In this document: in pieces, positions 10,003 to 21,345 of the stretch
Numbering within the stretch: position 1 is the first letter of the stretch
Layout: every line of letters begins with the position of its first letter
From: Platerodrilus igneus
Taxonomy: Eukaryota > Arthropoda > Insecta > Coleoptera > Lycidae
Length of the DNA: 64,000 bases
Direction: 5' to 3'
Assembly: GCA_036346225.1 (NCBI GenBank)
Contig: JARFIW010001082.1
Span: 3,472,001 to 3,536,000, forward strand
The notes under the pieces: model-generated
Database searches by the model: none
What the model was told of the DNA's origin: nothing
Seen by the model: the letters and a program-made list of their open reading frames with translations, nothing else
Position numbers and translations under genes: made by a program

Positions 10003-10968
10003 AAAACACTTGAATGTTCACTTCTTCTTTAATTTAAAAGAGGTTTAAGTGTTACAGCAACGGCTAAGAAAATCAATAAGGTATTTGCAGAAAGCACTTG
10101 AAACGAACGCATCGTGCACTGTTGGTTTGCAAATTATTGCAACAAAAATTTTGTTTTGGAAAATGAACCATGTGGGCAGCCAACTACCATTTTAAACAAT
10201 GAAGGGTTACGCGAAGAAATGAACGTGCTAGAAAACTTTGCAGAGATATTTGACGTATTAGTAAGTACCGTATTTTATCATCTTGAATCTGCTAGAGACG
10301 ATAAAAGGACGCGATAGATGGGTTTCAAATAAGTTAACGCCTTCAAACATATTGCAACGATTAGAAGTGTCATCTTCATTGCCTAATCGGAACAAAACTG
10401 TCTCATTTCCCAAATGCTTTGTCACCTGCAATGAAAAACAGATGTTCTACGACAATTGCAAACGTTCTGGACAATGATTGAATTATGCTGAAGCTTTAGG
10501 GTATCTGGAGAGAGCAGAACTCCATCCAAGAAAGGTTATGGTGACAGTCTTGTGGACTTATAAAGGCGTAGTTCATTTTACCTTTTTGCAACCCTATGAA
10601 ATCATAACAGCAAAATCATGTTGCAGGGAATTACAGATTATGCATGAAAAACTACAAATTAAACAACCATGTGCAGTTATTCAACGTGGACCGATAGTCT
10701 TGCATAATAATGCTAGCCTATACGATAACAATTGACCGCGAGAAAGTTGTACAAGTTAGGATACGAGGTTTTTATTTGTTACCATTTTTTCCGAAGCTTC
10801 GGAAACTATTTGCAAAATCGTTGGTTAATTAGTCGAGACTTTGCAATTTCGACATTTGAAAAACTTAAAAGTCATAAACATGCAAAATTTTCTTTAAATA
10901 GTAATTAACGCACTGTCTGATCATTGGCAACATACTAGCTATGTCAATCGTGGTTATTTCAAGAAATA
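10003..10968 (+). pseudogene. mariner (DD34D-type) transposase pseudogene, unit A
   Basis: Transposase of the SETMAR-like mariner type, decayed. An N-terminal HTH remnant near 10110 reads HCWFANYCNKNFVLENEP (family pattern RWFxxFxxGDFxLEDEP). The WVSNKLT and VTCNEKQMFYDN segments near 10318 and 10423 follow; the second holds the first catalytic acidic region, mutated from CDEKW to CNEKQ. Next come VMVTVLWTYKGVVHF near 10538 and GPIVLHNNA near 10690, where the HDN motif has become HNN. After KLYKLGYEV the family's SPDLxPxDYH segment is missing, so the third catalytic Asp is deleted; YHFFRSFGNYLQ resumes. A tail like HWQHTSYVNRGYFKKY ends near 10968. At least four frame breaks. It cannot be functional. 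Confidence 0.8.
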
Positions 10969-11137
10969 CGTGCTTTTGAATAAATATCTATGGAGTTTTA
11001 TGTATCTAAGAAAAAACGAACATTTCAAATGCAAAGATTTCGTACTTGAGCTAAGATTAAAAATGGTGTTAAAAATTAGTTCGCCTTGTTACATGTGGAT
11101 TTTAAATAAACCAATAATCAGCAATAATCAGCACATC

Positions 11138-11139
<2 letters not shown>

Positions 11140-11207
<68 letters not shown>
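11140..11207. repeat. (AT)n microsatellite
   Basis: TA dinucleotide run with one CATA interruption; counterpart of 6890-6957. Confidence 0.95.
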
Positions 11208-11209
<2 letters not shown>

Positions 11210-14200
11210 CTGTGACGGGTAAGGCTAAATATGTGTATATAGGTCAAATGTGTATTCGTGTAAGCACACTGTACATAGAAAACAATAATTTATTTATTAG
11301 CTTCAATTAAATAAAATTGGAATAAAAACGGACATACTATAATAGAAGCACAAAACAATAATTTATTTATTACGTTTTAAATTAATTAAATGGGGATAAA
11401 GGGCATATTTTAAGTTCAAATCAATAATTTGTATACATTAAGTTGATGCAAGGATGAAAAATACCTGCAAAAATTAGCAGTATTAAAGCTTTGCAGGGTA
11501 AAAATCAATAAGTTAAGCAACGGACATTTATTTAAGATAGTAAACTAAAGTAGTTTGTAGAACGTTACAAAGTGTAAGACAGCAAAACAAGTCAAGGTTC
11601 CAAGGAATAAAAGCTTGGGGAGATGAGCATTTCTTGTGAAGGCTAGAAGACGTTAACAAAACATTTCATCGCAAAGACACAAGATTAGCTTCAACCGACG
11701 GGTATTTCATAAATAGATCAATAAAAATGTAAGGGACAGAGAATCTTTAGAATGTAGTAGAGGCAGATGGAAAATATAGCAGGTGTTTGAGTAACAAACA
11801 GTTTCAAGAGCGCGGTAGACAAATATTTGAAGAGGCTAAGATAGGGGCGCAGATGCAACAAGTTTTACGTCACACGATATCGATTTTTCAAGGCGCACAT
11901 ATAGAAGAAGGGAGCTTTAAACGTAGACAACGGGACAATAGTGGGACCATAAGACAAAGACAGGAAAGGTGATTATAAACGTATGAGTGCAATAAGAATA
12001 TAGACGCGGACATTAAGAGGCGTGCTTATGATTAGTGAAAGGCGATAGGAAAGGGACACAGTTCACAGAAAAATTTGACGGTTGGTTAGTTTAGCGTGTT
12101 TTCAAAGTATCATGTCGTTGGGGTGACACAAAAGGGGGGTTTTTGAGGCTATATGAAGATTGTCAGAGGGGGCGATCGCTTTCTTATTTTCTGAGTCGCA
12201 TCACTCACTTTTGGTAGTATAGAGAAGACCATCCTAGCTGAAAATCGTGTAATAGTGCATTCCGAATAATTACAAGTGTTTGAAATGCAAGAGTTGGTGC
12301 AAGTAATTTAAACGGGCCGAACATAATTAGAAATAGTTAAGACCATTGAAGCAGGATGACAAGTAAGTAAGCAAATTGGTTGAGAACTGGATGAACGAGT
12401 TAGTTGGAGGAGAAAGCGAAGTTTGGGTTTTGTACGAGCAGTCGTGTGGAAGGCGTCCATAAATTGGTAGAAAACTGGATAAACGAGTTAAGACAAATGC
12501 AGTCAAAGTTGGAAAGCAGCAAGATGGTGTAATCCAGGAACATGGGTCTGGTGAAGATCAACTACAGAGGTGGTGATTTAGAAGAACATTCCAAGTAACG
12601 TTTTTATTTGTTGTTGAACTGTTGCGATGATATGGTGTTATCAAAAACGCTGTGTGTTTGAGTTATTTGGTGAAATTTTGTAAACTGAAAAGTAATTTGT
12701 TTGACATATGTAAAAGACAATAATTTAAATCTGAAGGTGTAAATACTTGAATAAAATTTTTTATGGTGTAAGGAGTAAACAGGTCTTTAGCATAACTTGT
12801 TGATGCAATATTTTAGGCATACAAAATTAAAGGTTTATAATGAGCTCAACATAGACCTGGAGAACGTAAATTTAGGGTTTTAGGAGAGGTCCACCTGCCT
12901 CGAATGAAATTTTGTCATATAGCGTAACATAAAAGCTCACGAGAATTTTAGATTAATGTTTCAATAACGAACCAAAGTGTGAAATGTTTTATCGTGAAAT
13001 GATTTGTAAATATTGAGATTATGTGAATAATTATTTGAGTTATATGAATAAAAGGTAGGTAAGAAAGAAATAGCTAAAGTAAAACTGAAAGGTTTACTTA
13101 GGTAGAGCATAACAATTAGCCTTAGGAAAAATGGCAAGTTACAATAACATAACACTTCTGTAAACTTTGCGGTTTAAGGGACACAAAATTAGGCTATTGT
13201 AATAATATAAGAGGCAGGTCAGCAATACAAGTTAGCTATTCTTAATGCATTTTCCTGTGTTAGCATAACTTATTGCAGTGTAGTTAAAATTAATACACCA
13301 TTTCTTTTGATTGTTTATCAACTATTGCAGAACTGGCACAGCATCACATTTTGCATTTGAACACTTAAAGCTTGTGCTTATTTGTTGGAAACTATAACGA
13401 ACAACTTTACTAAGCTCTTTTAAAAATCTGGCGTAGAATAGCATGTTTGAGAATTGACCAAATGGAGTACACTTTGAACACCTTTTGTAAGTTGTTATTG
13501 GTGAGCAGGTACCTTAATTTAAGTACGCAATTACATACATTTGTTTTTATCTTTGTTTTTATCATATGTTTTGCATAAATATTAATCTACTCCCCTCTCT
13601 AGAGTAGATATTCTCACTAAGTTAAGAATTTTATGCGTGATTCGTAACTTCATTGGGTAAAATGACCTGCTGATTAGAAAAATAAGATCGGTTCCTTGCG
13701 AATACACTTTCTGTTACGTTTCGCCTCTTTACTTCATACGTACGTACACGTACATACATTTTTAAAATATCGGTTTAAATTGTTATTTCTAAAAAATAAT
13801 TTTTTATGCGTTAGTTAGTTCAGTTCTAATTGAAGCTTCAGTTATAATATGGATCCTAATTTAAAGATTTGAAAATCATAATACAAAATAAGTTAGTAGT
13901 ACCAACAGTTTAAAATACATTGTCCTAGGTGATATAAATTACTGTTAATGTAAATTGCCCTATGTGATATAAATTACGGTAGTGATGGATATAAATTAAT
14001 AATTAGTGCTCGGATAGTTAATAGTTGTGCTTCGATAGTAATAAGGAAGATAGCATCGTAGTCCTAAGAAGTTAGTATTTGTATTGTCAGTTATTAACAG
14101 GAAGTACATTGTTGTGAGAGCTTTAAAGAAATTTCACTTTAGCTATGTGTTGTTGAAAAGGTTTGTATAATCAATTTGATAATAAAGAACTGTTATTTGG

Positions 14201-14250
14201 GTAAATAGAGTTTTCGTTACATTGGTGTCAAGTAGTAGGATTTTAGCAAA

Positions 14251-15216
14251 AAAACACTTGAATGTTCACTTCTTCTTTAATTTAAAAGAGGTTTAAGTGT
14301 TACAGCAACGGCTAAGAAAATCAATAAGGTATTTGCAGAAAGCACTTGAAACGAACGCATCGTGCACTGTTGGTTTGCAAATTATTGCAACAAAAATTTT
14401 GTTTTGGAAAATGAACCATGTGGGCAGCCAACTACCATTTTAAACAATGAAGGGTTACGCGAAGAAATGAACGTGCTAGAAAACTTTGCAGAGATATTTG
14501 ACGTATTAGTAAGTACCGTATTTTATCATCTTGAATCTGCTAGAGACGATAAAAGGACGCGATAGATGGGTTTCAAATAAGTTAACGCCTTCAAACATAT
14601 TGCAACGATTAGAAGTGTCATCTTCATTGCCTAATCGGAACAAAACTGTCTCATTTCCCAAATGCTTTGTCACCTGCAATGAAAAACAGATGTTCTACGA
14701 CAATTGCAAACGTTCTGGACAATGATTGAATTATGCTGAAGCTTTAGGGTATCTGGAGAGAGCAGAACTCCATCCAAGAAAGGTTATGGTGACAGTCTTG
14801 TGGACTTATAAAGGCGTAGTTCATTTTACCTTTTTGCAACCCTATGAAATCATAACAGCAAAATCATGTTGCAGGGAATTACAGATTATGCATGAAAAAC
14901 TACAAATTAAACAACCATGTGCAGTTATTCAACGTGGACCGATAGTCTTGCATAATAATGCTAGCCTATACGATAACAATTGACCGCGAGAAAGTTGTAC
15001 AAGTTAGGATACGAGGTTTTTATTTGTTACCATTTTTTCCGAAGCTTCGGAAACTATTTGCAAAATCGTTGGTTAATTAGTCGAGACTTTGCAATTTCGA
15101 CATTTGAAAAACTTAAAAGTCATAAACATGCAAAATTTTCTTTAAATAGTAATTAACGCACTGTCTGATCATTGGCAACATACTAGCTATGTCAATCGTG
15201 GTTATTTCAAGAAATA
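14251..15216 (+). pseudogene. mariner (DD34D-type) transposase pseudogene, unit B
   Basis: Copy of the pseudogene at 10003-10968 with the same stops, frameshifts and loss of the SPDL/DYH region. The decay therefore predates the tandem duplication. Confidence 0.8.
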
Positions 15217-15311
15217 CGTGCTTTTGAATAAATATCTATGGAGTTTTATGTATCTAAGAAAAAACGAACATTTCAAATGCAAAGATTTCGTACTTGAGCT
15301 AAGATTAAAAA

Positions 15312-15840
15312 CGTTTTTTGATTAAGCTTTTTTTCTAACGCGAGTTAAGTTTCGTGGCTTCGAGCGGTTCTTTTTAAAAAGACTAGTTGAACTTTAACAC
15401 ATTTATTTAAGTTTTATACAGAAGTTAAATATTGCAGTTAGACAATCTTGAATTATTACTCTAAGTCCAAAATTATTACTTAATTGTGCAAGTGAGCTAT
15501 CTACGAACTGCAATGCAAAAGCTGAACGTTTGATGAACTGACTGCGAGTGGAGCTCCCGGTCCTTTTATAATCTCCTACCCCCTCAAAGTTCTGTGGGAA
15601 TCTGCGGACCTAATGTCCGCTTACACTTGACTCTATTCATGATACATAGTTGCTATCTTAAAAGCTATTCATAATTACAATGTTGCAGGCTTACTTCTGC
15701 GTAATCTCGCTACGTGACTTCCTACGACCGTCTGTGACCTGACATCTGCAGTGTCACTTATTCTTTTGCTACTTTGTAGCGCTTCCGTTCACATGAACGT
15801 TTATAAACTGAATATAAATTGTAATAAATTGTCTTTTAAT
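15312..15840 (-). mobile_element. candidate solo LTR or retrotransposon end
   Basis: On the minus strand this stretch has LTR-like order: a TATA box (TATAAAAGG, 15562-15570), an arthropod-type initiator (TCAGTT, 15536-15541) about 31 nt downstream, and AATAAA near 15402-15407 before the sequence runs into the end of tandem unit B. I see no gag, pol or primer-binding site beside it, and the outer ends are approximate. It could instead be a promoter of another element. Confidence 0.35.
15535..15570 (-). promoter_or_regulatory. TATA box plus initiator
   Basis: TATAAAAGG on the minus strand at 15570-15562 and TCAGTT at 15541-15536 sit at the spacing typical of arthropod Pol II core promoters (TATA about 30 nt upstream of the initiator A). 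Confidence 0.5.
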
Positions 15841-16289
15841 TACATTGTTGCATTTTCCTAATATTTCCTAATAACTTTCTTAGGTATTAGTTTTATATTG
15901 ATATAATAAATGGGGGATCACATAACTCGCGTCAGTAGCAAGTAAAAGCAGCAACAATGGACTGACGTAAAATAAACAAATAAACGGATATGATATAAAG
16001 AAGCATATCGTACTATAGTCTGTCGTTTCAATAGGTGTGATTTAAAACTGCCCCTTAAAACTACACATCCCTGATTCGTTTCTGGCGAGGAGAGTTTACA
16101 CCGTTCATAAGTTATATTACGCATGGTATTTACCATTGCTTTGGCGGTTATAATAGTTGTAACAGCTGATTTATTTCTGTATGCCTGATATTATAAATCG
16201 CCTTCTTTTTGTTGAGATTATCTTATAAAACAGTTCTTGTTAGAACTAATTATATTTTACGTACTGTTTATTTTATAAACTTATACGTA
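15841..16289. other. AT-rich spacer, nothing recognised
   Basis: No coding similarity or structured repeat seen between the LTR-like segment and the RTE-like LINE. A 72-codon minus-strand frame at 15918-16136 has no recognisable motif. Confidence 0.4.
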
Positions 16290-18600
16290 ATGGCTTTTTC
16301 TGGAGTAAAAGATTCCAGAGTTAAAATACTCCCCCTATTCGGATCTCCGGGAGGGGACTACTTCGGAGGATGCGATATAAAAGTTCAGAATAAGAGCCGG
16401 GAACATTTTGCGAGTCGGAGCGTGGCATTTAGAAGTATGAAGCAAGTAGGCAAGTTAAAGAACTTGAAAATTGAAGTGAATAGGTTAGCATTAGATATAG
16501 TAGGGATCAGCGAAGTTCGGTGGCCAGAGACGGAAGATTTCTGGTGTGGAGACTTCATGGTAATTCATGCAGGAGCTGAGAAAGGAAATTCGGGTGTGAC
16601 GATAGTTATGCAAAAAAGATAAGACACTGTGTAGAAAATTACTTACAAAAGAACGAAAGCGTACTCATAGTTAGATTAGAATCTAAACCGATAAATACAG
16701 TAACAATGCTAGTATACATGCCCACCTCTAGCTATAGTGACGAAAAGGTAGAAGTGATCTACAAAGATATCGAAGACATACTAAAATACGAAAAAGGACA
16801 TGAAAATTTAATAATTATGGGGGACTTTAATTCAGTGGTAGGCAAGGGTAGGGAACGAGCGGTAGTAGGTTTATTTGGTTTAGGCACGAGAAGCGACAGG
16901 GGAAATGGGCTGATAGAATTTTGCGACAAGAGCAATTTATTCATCACAAAGGCATTATTTCAACATATGCTAGGAAACGATATACGTGGAAGATGCCAGG
17001 AGATATAGGAAGATATCAAATAGATTACATTCTTATTAGACAAAGGTTTAGGATTCAAGTAAAAAACTGTAGAAGGTACCCAGATATAGACACTGAAATC
17101 AACATCGTAATTATGAAGGTCGCTCTTAAATTTAAAAATTTGAAAAAAGGGAACGGAAAAAGGCACTTTGATTTTAAGAAACTAAAAGATAATGGTATCT
17201 ACGATTGATTTGAAAAAAGTCAAATAAATTACTGAAAATTTCTGATACGAAGGAAGTAGAAACAGAAAGTAACAACATTAAATCCAGCTAGACACGGCGA
17301 CCAGAGATGTTCTGGCGTATACACAAAAAGAAAATAAGAAACCACGCATAACAAAAGATATTCTGAGAGAAGAAAGGTGAAAATACAAAAATAGATTGGA
17401 CGAAACAGGAAATATAGATACAAAGCAATAAAATGGGAAATTATACGTAATTGCAGGAAGCTAAAGAACAATGGATTGATGAAAAGTGCAATGAGGTACA
17501 AACTAAGATGGAAATAAAAAAGACAGACGAAGTATACAAACTAATTAGAATGAATTTTAGGGATATAAAACCATACAGAAAAAATATAGGGGACGCGGGA
17601 GGAAACGTCATTATAGAAAATTTGGAGAAAGTGGTTATATGTGAGAATATATGGGCAATTTATATGCAGGAGAGGAACTAACAGTATTAGTACAGGAATC
17701 TGACATTGAAAATGATGACGTGGGATATCCTATACTTAGAGCTGAGTTTGAATTAGTATTAAAGGATCTGAAAAATGGTAAGGCGCCGGGCACAGATAAG
17801 GTGCATGTGAAACTCTAAAAGCCGCTGCACATGCAGTGACAGAACGTCTCCTCCAACTTGTAAGCTATATGTATGAGATAAGCGAGACACCAAAAGATTT
17901 CAAACGTAACATCCATATATCAAAAAAGAGAGGCGCGGATAGATGTGAAAACTTTGGAACAATATGTTTGATAGCAAACGTGTCAGAAATATTAACTAGA
18001 ATTGTACAAAGACGAATGGAAAAAAGAGCTGAAGAAATACTAGTAAAAGATCAATTTGGGGAATACGGGAGGCTATTTTAGCTCTGAGGGTGTTATTGGA
18101 GAAAACAATGGGAAAAGGGGAAAACGTGTTTATAGGGTTTATAGATCGGGAAAAAGCATTCGACAATGTGAAATGGAAAAAAATGTTCAAAATATTCAAA
18201 AAAATTTGAATGAGTTTTAGGGATAGACGGATAGTACATAGCTTATTCAAAGAACAAACAGCGGCAATAGAATTAGAGCAGGAACGTAGTGAAGTAAATA
18301 TTAGGTAAGGAGCGAGACAGGGATGTGTCCTATTCATGTTAATTTTTAACTTGTATATTGAAGAGGCAATGAATACTGTCAAATGCAGGAAGACATTTGA
18401 AATTACTATGCATTGACAAAAGATTGATATACTTAGATTTGTAGATGATATAGCGGTATTAACATCTAGCAAGGAAGAGTTAGAAGCTGCTCTAAATGAA
18501 ATGGAAACAGTTCTAACAGAGAGATACGGTATGCAAATTAATAAAAATAAAACTAAAGTACTAGTATGCAAAGGAGGGCAAAATAAATCAAAAACATGAA
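16290..18600 (+). pseudogene. RTE-like LINE: endonuclease and reverse transcriptase, decayed
   Basis: Endonuclease/reverse transcriptase polyprotein of a non-LTR retrotransposon, scattered over several frames. The APE-type endonuclease is recognisable by KQVGKLKNLKIE near 16440, DIVGISEVRWPE near 16495, IIMGDFNSVVG near 16811 and GRYQIDYIL near 17011. RT begins around LKDLKNGKAPGTDK near 17765, then motif A as FIDREKAFDNVKW near 18136, a GARQGCV segment near 18310, and the catalytic FVDD at 18438-18449, followed by QINKNKTKVLVC near 18537. At least eight stops or frameshifts, and no clear 3' tail or target duplication. The sequence pattern matches elements often mis-annotated as craniofacial development protein 2-like in insects; assignment to the RTE clade is from memory of the family. 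Confidence 0.75.
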
Positions 18601-18923
18601 TTTATACGTTTAATAGATAAATTTTTTGCAATGCTGATTTTATTACTGAGGAAACTGAAACAGTTAAAAGATGCAGCAATTTTAAAGAAAAATCAAACCA
18701 ACAGCAATATGTCTTAAGATCAAAGTTCCTCTGGTGCGTCCAATCCAGCAACTGAGAGTAATAAAAACAATGCCAAACCTTCTTACTCAGAAAGTTCCAA
18801 TAATTATCCCTAAGAGGAATGATGTAAAATGTCGGTAATCCCACATTTTTCGGAAATATAAATACACAACCGGGATGTTCCAAGGTTTGCTCTACTACTA
18901 CATCTTCCGGTCCATCAAAATCG
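18601..18923. other. spacer between LINE remnant and SINE
   Basis: A 110-codon minus-strand open frame (18602-18934) overlaps the SINE head. It shows no motif I recognise and is probably a chance frame or part of an unrecognised relic. Confidence 0.3.
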
Positions 18924-19290
18924 GGCGCATCCATGGCGTAGTTGGTATACGTATGACTACCATTCCCAAGGTCCCGGGTTCGAATCCCGACACGGTTCGC
19001 TTAAAAAATGTTAGACAAACGATTTTCACAAAAATACGCCCTCGTTCGGAAGAAAGGTATAATGGAGGTCACATGTGTGGGTGTTGTCACCCACGTTAAA
19101 GATCCCTACTTTGCGTGGAACAGCAAGGGTTTGGCAAAATTCAAAATTCCCAGGTAAAAAAGCTCACTTCCTGACCAATGTAGTACCTTCGGGTGGAGTA
19201 TTGGAAAAAATCACATGTAAGGTCCGTCAAAATCAGTCAGGTTTGTGTCGCATTTTGCGATTTCCCCAGTCCAATAAATAAAAAAGAAAA
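18924..19290 (+). mobile_element. tRNA-derived SINE
   Basis: The head has a Pol III A box (TGGCGTAGTTGG, 18934-18945) and a perfect B box (GGTTCGAATCC, 18977-18987), about 40 bp apart as in tRNA genes. The body contains cgccctcgttcggaagaaag, found reversed in the copies at 90-780. Near the 3' end is a stem-loop (19175-19204) shared with the LINE tail at 4975-5004. The element ends in an A/T-rich tail (CCAGTCCAATAAATAAAAAA). It is not itself a tRNA gene: the acceptor stem does not close. Confidence 0.8.
18934..18987 (+). promoter_or_regulatory. RNA polymerase III internal promoter (A and B boxes) of SINE
   Basis: A box TGGCGTAGTTGG and B box GGTTCGAATCC; the B box matches the consensus GGTTCGANTCC exactly. 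Confidence 0.75.
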
Positions 19291-19429
19291 TAACTAATTG
19301 TTGGAAAAAGTCTCAAATTATACCGTATTCTCCATATATAAGCGAATTAGAAATATCTGTTGAAAAAAAAATACTGAAAAAGGAATGTTTGGTAAAATTT
19401 TGGTGTAGGGTAAATCGAAATCCCAAACA

Positions 19430-19660
19430 AAAGCTCAAAACTGAAGAAGACTGTTGAATCGCTCGACTCTGAGAATGAAGGGGGTGAAATATTTATTCCC
19501 TATAGATAATGAAGATGCAACGTGCATTTATTGTTGAGTATTTTTCCTTGAAGACGTCAAGGACGAGTTGCGGGTGTGCTGTCTGATGTGTTATATGTTG
19601 TCACACGAGACTTGTGGGGACACAGATCGCGGCAAATATATTTGCGATTTTTGTAAATAA
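19430..19660 (+). pseudogene. C-terminal zinc-finger tail of a pogo/Tigger-like transposase
   Basis: From 19517 to the TAA at 19658 one frame encodes a cysteine/histidine pattern like a PHD finger: CIYC, VCCLMC, HETC, and CDFC two residues before the stop. One in-frame TGA follows the first CxxC. Just upstream, in another frame, is an acidic stretch (ESLDSENEGGE). Insect Tigger/jerky-type transposases commonly end in such an acidic linker plus PHD-like finger immediately before the stop. No catalytic domain remains next to it. Confidence 0.4.
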
Positions 19661-21336
19661 GTTTTTTATGCCACATTTTTTCAAAATACATATTTTTTAA
19701 CAATTTAATACGATTTTTGTTACTTTTACAAGGTGACCCATATTTCAAGCACTCTTCACTAAAAATTGATAACTTGTATTTTGACAAACAAAACCAATGT
19801 TAACGATTTTTTCAAAAATGTTTTTATATAACTTTAAACTAGATGCTCCTAGTAATTCAGTTTCCAAATTACACGTTAACTAGGCCAAAAATACTATAAA
19901 ATATTTTAGAAAAACAAAATGTGATTTATATTTGAACCCTCTCCTTTACATCTCTTAGAAAAACGGTATTAATTGCTAATTCACTCATTAATTTACCAGC
20001 TGGATGATGTGTGAATATGCAGTTATTCAAACATTTATAATCGCACTAAAAATCAAATTTTATTCTTTTTGCGTAAACGCAAATCCATTAAAAGTATTGG
20101 TGTATGCTATAACATAAGCAGAACATTTTTCATATATATTTCAGAAACTGACACGAAATTCTTTGATACTTATAACTAATTCCTACTGGAAACTACCACT
20201 TACTTAAGAAAAGTTTCTAATTGCTTAAAAACATATTTCAAACAGGTAAATAATAATAGTGGAGTCCAGAAATATTTAAATTTTCTGCTAAAATTGTATC
20301 TGAGGTATATAGACAACATTTAAAGCATATTTTATAAATATTTTACCTTGTACATTGGTCTTTTCAATTCAGTCCTCCTACTTAAAAAACAGACCAAATA
20401 AAGTTTAACTTTAAAGGTTTTAAAGATTGTCAAAATGTTTTAATAATTAATCATTACTTAAGCTTCCTTCATTACTTAATGCGGAATTTTAAGAACAAAA
20501 AGAGTTCTTTTTTAAATTTTGCTCATTCTAATCGAAGAGTATTACACTGGAATGTTACTTATAATAGAGTAATGATTACTAAATGTAGGTTTTAAGCGTT
20601 ACGCAGGTGAACATCCCACTGATGCTAATAAATCAGCTCAACATGGCAACTTTTAGCACAGCTTGCACATGGCACTGTAACGCATACTTCTTATCGCCCC
20701 CAACGAGACTTTCGACAAATTAGTCATCAGATTCGCTAGTTCCTTTCCTCCGTCTTTCTTTATCGCGTCGCAGGCAAATGCGACATAGTATTTATACATT
20801 TGCCAGTAACATTTCTGTGTTTTTATTGTATAAAAGGCAATATGTCACGTAGCCAGGCAGCAGATAGCGTATAAAACGGTATTACGATCGTACCTGACTG
20901 CTAAAAGCAAAACAAAATATAGCGGTTTTCATAATGTAGTTCCAAAGCTACCCTTATACGTGATGTTAAACCACACTTTCCAACCAAATCTTTACCAAAT
21001 AATCTCAGGTCTATTTGGAAAATAGCATTTACGTTATTACCATACAGCTTTAGTTTGTAAAGTAATTGAATGTGCAGTAATACTATTTCAATATATTTAG
21101 TGTTTATAATTCAAGTTTTACTCTTATTTTACTACTACAGAAAATTACTTTTAAAACTACGCATGTCTTTGATTAAATTTTGTATTTTATGTATTCCTCA
21201 CATGCTAGGTATTCGTGTGAATAACTTTGTTGAGTGAGTGAGCGAGTACGTCAGTATTAGCAAATTGGAGGTTTCATTTTTACCCCCTACTTATCACCCC
21301 ACTCATCATTTTGGTGCACAAATCATTTTAGAGGCG
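19661..21336. other. AT-rich spacer, nothing recognised
   Basis: No coding frame above about 76 codons and no strong repeat signature. A 76-codon minus-strand frame at 19557-19787 overlaps the transposase tail and looks like chance. Confidence 0.4.
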
Positions 21337-21345
21337 CTAGAAAAA
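21337..21345. repeat. 9-bp target site duplication, left
   Basis: CTAGAAAAA, identical to 23318-23326 on the other side of the foldback element. Confidence 0.85.

Larger units (their letters stand above)
6811..11058. repeat. 4.25 kb tandem duplication, unit A
   Basis: Unit A is repeated head to tail as 11059-15311. Both start at aaaaatggtgttaaaaattag and end at gtacttgagctaagatt. Differences are few: single substitutions (for example GAGGCCCACC against GAGGTCCACC) and homopolymer length changes. The unit contains an (AT)n tract, about 3 kb of sequence without recognised genes, and a mariner pseudogene. Confidence 0.9.
11059..15311. repeat. 4.25 kb tandem duplication, unit B
   Basis: Second copy of 6811-11058. 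The unit length differs by only a few bases, mostly in the AT tract and homopolymers. The junction on the right (aagattaaaaacg) shows where unit B departs from the unit A/B junction (aagattaaaaatg). Confidence 0.9.

Noticed and set aside
17996..18571. 191-codon minus-strand frame.
   Set aside because: Antisense shadow of the RTE-like reverse transcriptase, whose plus strand carries the FVDD and other motifs.
18924..18998. Possible tRNA gene.
   Set aside because: A and B boxes are good, but the acceptor stem does not close and the sequence continues into a repeated SINE body.
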